Origin: Entophlyctis helioformis
Taxonomy: Eukaryota; Chytridiomycota; Chytridiomycetes; Chytridiales; Chytriomycetaceae
Length of the DNA stretch: 64,000 bases
Reading direction: 5' to 3'
NCBI GenBank assembly: GCA_025526915.1
Contig: JAHLKH010000016.1
Span: 1 to 64,000 of the forward strand
Below are positions 1 through 9,778 of this stretch, piece by piece (the first letter of the stretch is position 1; each line of letters opens with the position of its first letter). The notes beneath the pieces are model-generated. The model worked only from the letters and a program-made list of their open reading frames with translations. It searched no databases and had not been told where the DNA came from. The translations under genes and the position numbers were made by a program.

Positions 1-1136
1 CTGCGTGCCTGCTGCGTGCCTGTGCCAGCACGGACAGCTGCCTGACACGGGCGACGATGACGCGCAACAATCGCGTGCCGTCTGACGCGCTGGTGCTCGG
101 CGTGACGTGCGCGATGTGAATGCTCGGAGCGTCATGCTGGACGGCTGGCTGGATGACGGACGGCTGCTGACTGGCTGCATGATGGATGACTGGGCTGCCA
201 TGGGCGGGCTGGCTGCTGTGCCGGGCAGCAGACCCGACAGATGGCTCGCCAATGCTGCTGCTGCTGCTCGTACCGCCGCTTCTTCTTCTGCGTGGCACGT
301 ATTTGCTGCCAACAAGACGGACGGACAGCCCGTTGCTTCTGGTGCGACCTGACACGCTCTGTCATTGCAAGCATCAAGCAACGGCCAGCCAGCTGCTGTC
401 TGTGGGAAACCATCCTGTTGGTCCAATGAAGACCCAATGAAGATCCAGCGCACCGTCACTCTATCACGCCATCACCTTGTCCAGCGTGTCTTGTTGATAT
501 GCCGAGTGGCGTCTCTGCTCTCAAGACGGCGTCGCCTTCACCTGCCCAACACGCCCTGGCATCACTGCGCAGCAATGGCCGTGACGAGACAGCTCCTCGC
601 CCTCGATTCACGGCCCAATTCTTGTGGTTGGGATATTGTGGAAGCATCGTTGCAGCATGCGCATCGGTAGAAGGCGACTGCGTCACTCGTCTGTGGGATT
701 CTTGTAAACTCCAGTGCATCACGGACTTGCTCAGCAATCGCATCTGCGACATTGCTGCCATGGATGGACGAGGATGGCAAGCGCTCACCGTAGAATGGCC
801 ACATCCTCAGTTTTGACGAGATATAGCCGAGTGAGCTCAGAGCTGCTCCGACAGTGTGAGCGACAACGACGGATACGACGGTGGATTGGCTTGTATGGAT
901 CAGGCTGCATCATTCCAAGAGCTCGCATAGACTTGTTGGTAACAATCCCACTGAGTCCTCTGCCCTTCAGCGTGCTGCTTGTGTGCCAAGGGCTCTGACT
1001 GGATCAACCATGTGCACCACAGAATGCCGTGTTGGTGCATGTTCCACATTCTCGTGTGTTGCAACGGCTCTTGTTGGACGATCGCGTCGAGTGGATCTTG
1101 CCCTCACAGCCACAAAGCGAGCAAGCGGCTGTGACG
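1..1136. other. Left-edge region without a supported gene
   Basis: The first 100 bases are short direct repeats of a ctgcgtgcc unit. Most reading frames here are low-complexity Ala/Arg/Gln translations and look non-coding. One stretch around 640-810 (+) reads like a single WD40 blade (a G-D-C-x-T-R-L-W-D core followed by C-I-x-D-L-L), which could be the last exon or a relic of a WD40 protein entering from the left. No start, splice structure or further blades could be established, so no gene is called. Confidence 0.4.
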
Positions 1137-2336
1137 ATGCAGACGGAGCGACAGACGGCAGACAACGCCGACGCCGACGCAGCAGCAGCCAGTGACGACC
1201 AAGTGCACCGTCTGCAGAGCCAGCTGCAGAGCGCAGACGAGCAGCCGGCAGTGTTCGAGCAGGTCGTTGGAGCGAGTGGCAGCCAAGCCGTCGAGCCAGG
1301 ACAGCCAGCAGCAGCAGCGACCGCACAGCCAGGTGCGCCTCGCTATGTGGTGCCGCCAGCCACCGGCGACCTTGCATACGGCAGCAGCCACTGGGACGGC
1401 AAGCCCGCCGAGATCCACGCCATGATACTCAAGCACGCCGGCCCACTCACCCTCTTCGTTAACGGCATGCTCGGCGACACGGCCACACTCGACGAAGCGA
1501 CCAAGCTGGAGCTGTGGATCGATGCGTTCAAGATGGACTGGCAGGGCGATCTCGACCTGCTGCCTGATGTTAGGCTGACGGCCGACAACGGACTGCTCCT
1601 CGCACACTCTCGCTCGATGTACGATCGTCTCTGCAAGCACTCCCCTTGGAACACTGAGGGCATGCATGCGAACTCCGATGAGTGGAACAACAAGTATGCT
1701 ACACCGTTTGCTGCCGACAGCAGAGACGGCTCTCGTTTACTTCTCATTCCCATGCGCCACGGCTGGTACGACCTGGTCGACTTTACGTATCCGATCGCAC
1801 TTGCTCGCATGTCGATCCGCTTTGGATGCCTCGATCTGCTCAAGCATCTCGACAACAAGTACAACACACTCCAAGACTGGATGGCCAAACAAGCTGCGAC
1901 AAGCTCGTACTGGCACAGTGCAGTTGATCAAGCAGCCTGCTATGGGCATCTTGATGTCGTGCAGTTCTTGCTTGATCTCAGTGTGACGGGATGCACGGAG
2001 TGGGCCATGGACGGCGCGGCTTTCAACGGCCACCTGCATGTTGTCAAGTGGCTCCATGCCAACAGAACCGAGGGGTGTACGACCAATGCGATGGATTGGG
2101 CGGCTCGCAGTGGCCATCTTCATGTGGTTAAGTGGCTTCTTGCCAACCGCACCGAGGGCTTTACATACGAAGCGCTCATCGAGAGCAAGACGGACAACAT
2201 CGCCACCACCCTGATCAAGAGCCTGACACCGGAGCAACGAGCCAGCATGGCTGATGCGATTACTCGGGATCGTGTTGGCTACAACCAAATGCGCATTCCT
2301 CGCATACTCGCCTTGCTTGAGCAACCATCTGCTTGA
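1137..2336 (+). CDS. Ankyrin-repeat-like protein
   Basis: This intron-less frame encodes 399 aa from the ATG at 1137; the frame is open further upstream but has no earlier ATG. The first 75 residues are Gln/Ala-rich and probably disordered. The C-terminal part carries at least three degenerate ankyrin units with the pattern G-H-L-x-V-V-K-W-L-x-A-N-R-T-E-G (about residues 265-355). Proteins with this G-H-L-H-V-V-K-W-L signature form large families in chytrids, oomycetes and amoebae and are usually of unknown function; ankyrin repeats mediate protein-protein contacts. The middle region (residues about 85-230) is conserved-looking but not recognised. No transmembrane segment or catalytic motif is visible. 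Confidence 0.75.
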   Translation: MQTERQTADNADADAAAASDDQVHRLQSQLQSADEQPAVFEQVVGASGSQAVEPGQPAAAATAQPGAPRYVVPPATGDLAYGSSHWDGKPAEIHAMILKHAGPLTLFVNGMLGDTATLDEATKLELWIDAFKMDWQGDLDLLPDVRLTADNGLLLAHSRSMYDRLCKHSPWNTEGMHANSDEWNNKYATPFAADSRDGSRLLLIPMRHGWYDLVDFTYPIALARMSIRFGCLDLLKHLDNKYNTLQDWMAKQAATSSYWHSAVDQAACYGHLDVVQFLLDLSVTGCTEWAMDGAAFNGHLHVVKWLHANRTEGCTTNAMDWAARSGHLHVVKWLLANRTEGFTYEALIESKTDNIATTLIKSLTPEQRASMADAITRDRVGYNQMRIPRILALLEQPSA

Positions 2337-3044
2337 AAGCCACCAAATGACAACCATCTTCAGCCATTGTTGCAAGCACCATCCGATGATTGTCCAGCCT
2401 GCCATGGCGAGGCGTGTTGCATCTATTGACGCACGACCAAAGCCAAACCATTCTGCCTCCTGCTGGCGGCCAACTGGCAACTGTCTAGAATGGAACAGGA
2501 TGCTCCATTCTGATGAAGATGCCAAAGTGGACGAGCAGGACCCGAAGATGGAGTGGAAGATCCGGCCCGCAAGGCTGCGCAGACGGTCAAGCACGACTGC
2601 CAATCAACACACTTGGCTGGCTCTGGCTGTGCCTGTTATGGTCCGGCTGCAGTCGAGCTGTCTTTGTGTGTGTGTGTGGCAGCTGGTATGGTTCAGAGCG
2701 GCATGGCGCGGCAATGCAGAGACAAGGCAAGGCGTGATCGTTTGTTGGTTCTGGCACAAAACGGGAAGCACAAAGCAAGGTGGTGGATATTGCTCAGCAG
2801 CACCGTCATTGCACACGCAGCTGTGCAGTCAACCGTGGTCGTGCTCGAGTCGTGGAACTTGACGACTGCTTGTGAAGGCAGCCGAGCAGGACAGACAGGC
2901 CGTTCTCGAGCGCAGAGGGCAGAGTGATGCAGACGGCATGCAGCAAAAGCAAAAGCGATCCACGGGATGCACAGGAAGCCGTGGCGTGGCGTGGCTTGTC
3001 AGAGGGGCAAAAAGTGAAGCAAGGGAGTTCCAGGCAAAAGTGGA
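2337..3044. other. Intergenic region between ankyrin gene and tRNA
   Basis: No coding frame with recognisable similarity is seen here. A short (GT)n tract lies near 2665-2680. The sequence otherwise resembles the mixed-composition spacers elsewhere in the window. Confidence 0.5.
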
Positions 3045-3117
3045 TGCTCCGTACAGGGATCGAACCTGTGACCTTTGCGTTATTAGCACAACGCTCTACC
3101 GACTAAGCTAACGGAGC
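3045..3117 (-). tRNA. tRNA-Ile (anticodon AAT)
   Basis: The reverse strand folds as a complete 73-nt cloverleaf. The acceptor stem is GCTCCGT paired with ACGGAGC plus discriminator A. The D arm is GCTT...GAGC, the anticodon stem TTGTG/CGCAA encloses the loop CTAATAA with anticodon AAT, and the T arm has the TTCGATC loop between ACAGG and CCTGT. A34 would be read as inosine, giving the standard cytosolic tRNA-Ile that decodes ATT/ATC. There is no intron and no encoded CCA, as expected for a nuclear gene. Internal A- and B-box sequences are present within the D and T arms. Confidence 0.95.
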
Positions 3118-3339
3118 TTCCCACTTGGTGTCGAAATCTGCTTGTGCATACATATACATTGGCTACACAAAACCAACGATCAAACGAACAAACGATCAAA
3201 CGAAAACAAAAACGAACAATCGACATCGACGACAACAGCGACAATCCAGACACACCCAACAGGGCAGGGTGTCAAAGGCTGCATCGATGCAATCAAATGT
3301 GAAGTTGGTTGATGGATACAGATGGATACATTGCACATG

Positions 3340-4166
3340 TCAGGCAATCTCTTGAGAGTCGTCTTGGTCGTGAAACAGGTTCAGGTTGTCTGGGTTGGAC
3401 AGCCATCCCAGCTCGTCCGATCCCTGCATGAAAGCGTCGGTTGCTTCTGCTGCTGCTGCTGCTGCCAACGGCTGTCCATGCTGCTGCTGCTGTGCTGCTT
3501 GTTTCTGATACTCGCGCTCGAGATGCTGCAGTTCGTGTTCGTCTGGCCATGACGGCATTTCCAGATCATCAAACTCGTCCAGTTCACGCGATGCTGCCCG
3601 ATGGATGCCTGTGGCTGCATGTATCGCTTGTCCAGGCGGCAGTGTTGGTGATGGTTGGCGGGTAAGGCTGCGATCAAGCTGAACACGAGGTGGCGACAGT
3701 CGCGGCTGATCATTTCCAGTGACCGCAAACCGCGACAGGTTGATGGACGGTTTGCGCTTGATACCTCCACTACTGCCACTGCTGCTGTTTACGCTGCTGG
3801 GCTGTGAAGGTGCAGCCAAAGAAGTTGGTTCTGCGAGCACAGGCTGTTGCGCAGCAGACATGGCTGCGATTGTCGACGTTTGTAGCACATGCCTTACGGG
3901 AGACGTCGCCTCCCCATCTTGGATATCAGCAAGGTGTGCCGAGCTGCTTCGAGCGACCTGAACGGTTGCTGTGGTGGGCCGTGATGACTCTGTGATGTCG
4001 GCAGCCGCATGAGACATGACTGCAGGAGCATGAGGCTGATGCTCAAGTTGGAAATGCTTCTCGTTGCTGCCAGACGCAAGCGGTTGCGCCATCTGGTCGT
4101 CAAACATGTGTTCAACAATCGAGTCCACATCGACCTGAAAGAGAGCTGAGCTGCTGTCGTCGTCTC

Positions 4167-4204
<38 letters not shown>

Positions 4205-7200
4205 CGATTCTGCGCCTCCTCTCTGTCACGGTCAAGCTGCCGCTGCCGCTCTGCTAGTTGCTGCTGTTCCTTCAACAGCCGCTGTTTCTCCGCCTCGAGT
4301 GTCTCCCGCTTAAGACGTTGGACGCGCTCCTGTTCCAAACGCTCATGCTTGGCGCGCACAGCCTTTTGGTGCTCAATTCGTGCCTTGATCGCGCGTTCCT
4401 CGTCTCTCTTGCGGGCAGTTTCCTGGCATGCGGGGCTCGCGCGGTACTCGAAGAATTCCTTGAGCTTCGTCTCGGCGTCGTGCAGGTTAGACCACGGCTT
4501 CGTTCGAGTGCGGATCCACTTGGACAAACTGGAGATGCTCTTGCTGAATGCGAACCGCTGGTCGAGCAGAATGATGGATCCCCAGTCATTACGATGCCGA
4601 ATACACCGTCCCAGTGCTTGGTTCAATGCGCGGAACGCTTGGATCTCATACCTGTGCACGGGCCAGTCACACCTCAATGAACAATCCGCAAATGCCCATT
4701 GCATGCAAGAAACCCACCACTCATTGCCATTCAGCAGACCTGCGCGGGATCCCCACGTGGAGTTATAGTCGCGCTTCTCTTTCACACGCGTCTCCATCAG
4801 GTTTGGATATGGCAGTCCGACACAGATAACTCCGCGAGCACGGTGGTCTGCAAAGTCGATACCCTCGCTCATTTTGCCACGATACACGCACATTAGGGCT
4901 GCACCGGTGCCCTGTCGACACGCTGCATCGTAGTCGGCCATGATCTGCTCAAGGCTGTTCTTTCCTGACGCCTTGACTGTCCGAGGCTCGGAAAACAGCC
5001 GCTTGGTCTGCTGGAAATCTTGTACAGACCAGTCTGCGACCATCGTTTGACGAGCTTGTCCATCAGTCTGCCCCAGGCGGCGGCATGATGTCAGCACAGC
5101 GCATGTCCAATGCATGGCAACAAAAGATATCAAAGCTTACGAGTAGCTGGGGAAGAACAGAAGCAGCCCCTCTGGTATGATCTTGGCAAGACGCACCAAG
5201 CAGAGACCAAGCTGATCTTGGAATTCAAACGTCTCGACGTGCTTGTATGTGGCAAGGAGAGGAAGGCCGTTTGCGCCAGTAGGGAGCGCGCCAATGCACA
5301 CTTGGTCGTCGTGGATGACGTGGGGAGCCTCAATGGTATAGGCAAACTGGGTTGCCAGTTCACTTGAGAACGAGTTCAGTGGGCTGAGCGTGCCGCTGAC
5401 GAGAACAACGGCCCGCGCCTGTGAGGCGATGTCGCGGAAGATGACGGCCGGATTCAGGCACCAGAACGAGATCGAATACAACCAGTCCGGACCAGCTGTG
5501 GATACAACGTCAATCAACCGTTACAAAACAGCTGGCCAGCACACATCCGGCCGCTCAAGTGCAACAAACCTATCGGCAAAGTTTGATGGAGGTTCTGCTT
5601 CTTGATGAGCACAAGGCGGTAGTCTGGTATGCCATTGGTTAGAACATCTGCCAACTAACAAGGCAGCCAATCAGCACTTGTGTCCAGCACCATCTTTCCA
5701 ATACCTTTGGCGTGGTCATATGTTTCAGACAGGATTAACTGCAGCACCATGATGAGACCTGCACCAACGAGCATTCATGCCAGTCAGGATCTTGAGCACA
5801 CAGCGCACTCGGACCGATTCACGCATATTGCACATGCTCACGTACCAGAGACAACGTGGCGTGATCGACGAGAAAGAGTAATGGGCGTGTTTTTGTCCTT
5901 CTTGTCGTTTTTCTCTCTGTTTCTGTAGACAGTCTCGATACTCTTGAGGGCCTGCGCATAAAGCGAGACACTTCCAGGCTGGATCCCCATCTGCGCGAGT
6001 GTGCTAACAATATCGGCACCAGCCCAGACACGAAGCGACCGGTCAAACTCGTGGATCGTGAAGCCGTGCCGATTGCCCTCGAGGAACGTGACGAAGATCT
6101 TGAGCATGAATGCAAGCGTCCTGTAGTGCTCTTTGAGCATCGTATGGATCTGCAGCTCTTCCTCGTAGTACTCCTCTTCTTCCGTCTCGTCAACAGGCCC
6201 ATCATCGCCTATCTTCTTGCTTGGCCGTTTCTTGGATCTGATCTTTGGATTGGCGAACCGCGACAATTCGCCGTGCGAATCAGTCAACGACGCTTCCGAA
6301 AGCTCGAGACTGCCTGCTTCCATGCAGGTGTTCTCGATGTTGTGTGCTGAAATGAAATGTCAGCGCGCCAACTGCATGTGAGTTTGCGTAACAGCGGCCT
6401 CCCGCGACTGGCGACATACCTTCGTCAATGACAAGGATGTTGCCTTTCAGTACAACTTCTGACGAAGCGCGAATCTCTGTCGCAGTCACGGACGGCATTA
6501 TTTGCATCAGTCAGTCGCTCAAACGCGAGTAGTACTTCAACAAAAGGCACATACGCGGGTCCAGAATATAGTTGTACGGAGCAAACACGACTTGTGCAGA
6601 AGCCGCCATGGAACGAGAAGCGTAGTAAGGACACCGATGTGCCTTCTTTCCAGCCGTGACTAGGTCCTGGCCACGGCAACATAGGCACCGCGTTTGTTCA
6701 TAGGGTAAGTGATATTGACCGATGAGTCGCAAGCATGGCGCGAACTGACCTCAATGTCCCACACAGCGTGCCTATCGCCACTGGGAATCAGGCTTTGTGA
6801 AGACATGTCGCGAGAACGCTGGTGAAAGCTGCACGAATTTGCCTCAAGTTCAGCAACGCAGGCCTCGTTCTTGTCTGTCTGCTTTCGAACACGCGTATTG
6901 ATGCAGTAGTGTTCACGACTGCCGAGAATGGCCATTCGCGGGCGATACGGCATCTTGTTGCGCAGCTCGTTAACCATTTGCTGGATCTGCTTTTGGGTTC
7001 GGCTACGATGAAGCAGGTCAGCAGGCTATCCGGAAGTCTACATATCGGGAATGCCGATGGATTGTGTTGGTGTGTGTGTACCTTGCGATATAGATCTTTG
7101 GAAGGACTGGGACGGAGTTGGCATGAGCAGCATGGCTGGCCCCGATGGAGTCGGAGGATGCTGCCATGCTTGACGATGCGGCTGGTTGATGCCGTGATGC

Positions 7201-8351
7201 TTTTGCTTCGGTCGGCTTGCGATGGTGGATGCGGACCGAGCCTTGAAAGTCGTCATCGTCATCCTCAATAGCGTCGTAGAGCAGCTCAGATGAAGCTGCT
7301 GCTGGTGCACGCTTGGGCTCCTTGTACTTGAAGGCATCGAGGTTGATGCTGCTGGTGGGCTTTGGAGGATCGCATGCTTCTGGAGCCTGGGGCGGCTGCG
7401 CAGCTGCCATGTCGAATGCGAGCTTGGCTTCCAAGATGCGTGCCTTTTCTGCTTCCTGCCACGCGAACACGGCCGATAAGATGGTGAGAGTCTTGCCCGT
7501 TCCTGTAGGGCTCTCGAGCAACGCATTCTTGGACTCGTTGATGGCCTTGATGATCTGTGGCATGGCAGTCAGCAGCAGACTTTGGCGGCCACGCAGCATT
7601 GCGAGCGACGCACCATTCCAATCATGTCTTGCTAAAGCCGCAATGTTGCCCAGTCGGCCGGTCAGTGGGCCAGCCAGCGGATCTGTCAGTGGATCTGTCA
7701 TTGGTGCCAGGCAGCACGAGGCACGCACCTGCGACTTGTACGGCTGCAATGCACCAGCGCGCATGTCCATGGCAAGCGAGCGAGGAGTGTGGTGAGCGAG
7801 TGAGCGAACGACGAATATCGGACAAGTGGGGCAGTGGGGCAATGCGAGCGCACCTCGAACGGGAACTGCACGCGGATGCCCTCGATGTCGCAGACATGCG
7901 GCGCTCCCATCGGCGGCTGGTGTGCGGCCGCCTGGCGGGCAGCCTCGCGGGCAGCCTCGTGCGCCTGCTCGTCCAGCGGCGTGAAGCCAAGCTGCGTCTG
8001 CCGCCCCGCCCACACCGCCCGCGCCGTCCGCTGCGGCTTTTGGCCGGCCTGCCAGCTGGCCACGTCTTCGGCTTTCACTCGGCTGGGCCGGCTTCTGCTG
8101 CTGCCGTTGTTTGTGCCGTTGGTCGTGCCGTTGGTGGTGCCGTTGGTGGCGTGTGACGCCGCCTGCCCATCCGGCTGCCCATCTGGCTGCCCATCCGGCT
8201 GCCCATCCGGCTGCCTCCCTCGTCCGTGTCCGTGCCCTGGATCCATGTGTGCGTGTTCGTTGTCCAGACTAGTGTTGACGAACGTGCTCTGATTGGCTGC
8301 ATCGGCTGAGGAGTGCCAAGTCACGTGCTCACCACGTGATGTGGCAGCCAT
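3340..8351 (-). CDS. BRIP1: FANCJ/BRIP1-like XPD-family DNA helicase (one apparent frameshift)
   Basis: This is an iron-sulfur superfamily 2 helicase that unwinds DNA 5'-3' in crosslink and G-quadruplex repair. Twelve exons can be placed: 8351-7854, 7743-7729, 7554-7082, 7002-6750, 6666-6555, 6476-6420, 6346-5846, 5758-5705, 5623-5570, 5495-5141, 5067-4718 and 4651-3340. Walker A is ESPTGTGKT; motif Ia is RTQKQI; the Fe-S cysteines follow in exons 4-5 (HYC, NSC, RCPYY); the helicase box is IDEAHN across exons 6-7; motif V/VI includes SEGIDFAD and QALGRCIRH. The order and spacing match human FANCJ. The C-terminal 400 aa are coiled-coil, a Gln run and disorder. Exon 11 needs one extra base near 5020 (after the TGLY codons) to keep frame; with it the product is about 1,344 aa. 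RTEL1 is the main alternative, but the motif spacing favours FANCJ. Confidence 0.85.
4169..4203. repeat. CTG/CAG microsatellite in the FANCJ-like gene
   Basis: About eleven CTG triplets on the plus strand encode a polyglutamine run on the minus strand within the disordered C-terminal region of the helicase. Confidence 0.9.
8162..8214. repeat. 12-bp tandem repeat in exon 1 of the FANCJ-like gene
   Basis: About four copies of a ggctgcccatcc unit encode repeated Gln-Pro-Asp-Gly on the minus strand, in the disordered N-terminus before the helicase core. Length variation here would be in frame. Confidence 0.85.
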
Positions 8352-8497
8352 CCGACCATTTCCGCCATCAAAACATTGCACTAAAGGTCCCTCTCACGTC
8401 ACATTCCGGTAGGTGGCATGGCTGTGGATGTGCGCCGCCCCCTGGACGTCCGTGCTGGCTGCTGACTCTTTGGCCATGGCATGGCACGCTGGCCAAG

Positions 8498-9660
8498 ATG
8501 TCGCTGCTGTATCAGAGCCAGCAGAAGCCCAAGCGACGACAGGCCCGGCCCGAGTTGACGGACGAGCAAAAGCAAGAGATAAAGGAGGCCTTTGAGCTGT
8601 TTGACACGGACAAGGACAATGCTCTCGACTACCACGAGCTCAAGGTCAGTCTGCCGGTGTGCTGGTCTGCCGGTCTGACGCTCCGACGCTCCGACGGTCC
8701 GGCAGTCGCCTGCTGGCTGGTGTTGGCAGCCGAGCCGAGCCGAGCCGTGCATCTTGCAGCATCTGTGCTGTGCGGCTCGTGTGCGTCCGGCCAGGGCGGA
8801 CGAGCCGGCGGCGTCGGTGCTGCTGTGCAAGCAACGCCGGACAGACAGACGCAACGAACGCTGCAGGGGCAGCAGCACGCAGGCGGCGGGCAGGCGCCAG
8901 CGGCTCTTTCCCAGTGCATCGCACAGCGGGGGGGGGGGGGGGGGGGGGGGGGGGGTTTCTGCCAACACCACCCGTCCGTTTGTGGCTGGAAATCGTCTGG
9001 TGTCGGACTTGGACGCAGCGCGACGCTTGGCTCCTGCCGCTTGGAGGGTGCCAAGAGCCGCCGATGGATCAGTGGGCTAAACAGCGCTGCACATGCACAT
9101 GCACATGCAACAGGTTGCAATGAGAGCATTGGGCTTTGACGTCAAGAAACCAGAAGTGCTCAAGATCCTGCGAGACTACGACAAGGACGGCCAAGGGCTC
9201 ATTGACTTTGACGACTTTAACAAAGTCAGTAAGTACAGACCTGGATTGCATGCCAGCCATCACTGCCTGCCCGGCCGATCTTCTCCAGCCGTCTCACACG
9301 CCGAGCGACCACGCAGTGACGGAGCGTATCCTTGACCGCGACCCGCTCGAAGAGATCCGCAAGGCGTTCCAGCTGTTTGACGACGACGGGTCGGGCAAGA
9401 TCTCGCTGCGCAACCTCCGCCGCGTAGCCAAGGAGATTGGCGAGAACCTGGACGACGAAGAGCTGCAGGCCATGATTGACGAGTTTGATCTGGACCAGGA
9501 CGGCGAAAGTACGTTGTTCAGAGCGATCGTGTGTCTGTCTGTCTGTCCATCTGCCTGCCAGCCTTGCTGTTGGCCTGTGTCGTGCACATGTGCTGACTGC
9601 CGCCTGCCTCTAGTCAACGAGCAAGAGTTTATCAACATCATGACCGACGCCAACGAATGA
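8498..9660 (+). CDS. Centrin
   Basis: Centrins are EF-hand calcium-binding proteins of centrioles, basal bodies and, in fungi, spindle poles. Exons 8498-8644, 9114-9228, 9317-9508 and 9614-9660 join in frame to 166 aa, the usual centrin length. The N-terminus is basic and followed by [18 protein letters not shown]; four EF-hand loops are seen, starting [38 protein letters not shown] and DLDQDGEINEQE. Loops 1 and 4 keep the usual Asp/Glu ligands. Intron 1 (about 470 bp) is the longest in the neighbourhood and contains a 28-base G run. The gene starts 146 bp from the divergent FANCJ-like start codon, so the two share a short promoter region. Confidence 0.95.
8928..8955 (+). repeat. Poly-G run of 28 bases in centrin intron 1
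   Basis: An uninterrupted stretch of 28 G occurs inside intron 1. It could form G-quadruplex structures; its exact length is likely to be poorly determined by sequencing. Confidence 0.95.
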
Positions 9661-9778
9661 ATCTTCTTTTATAGTTCCTCCGTAGAGGTGGTGGTGGTGG
9701 TGGTGGCTGCAAGGGGGGTTACAAGGGGGTTGCAGTGCATGACGGCGTTTGTCCGACTGTTCACCATCCGCGTCCAAC

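Noticed and set aside
499..816. WD40 protein gene at the left edge
   Set aside because: Only one blade-like segment is visible and no start or neighbouring blades were found; recorded only as a possibility.
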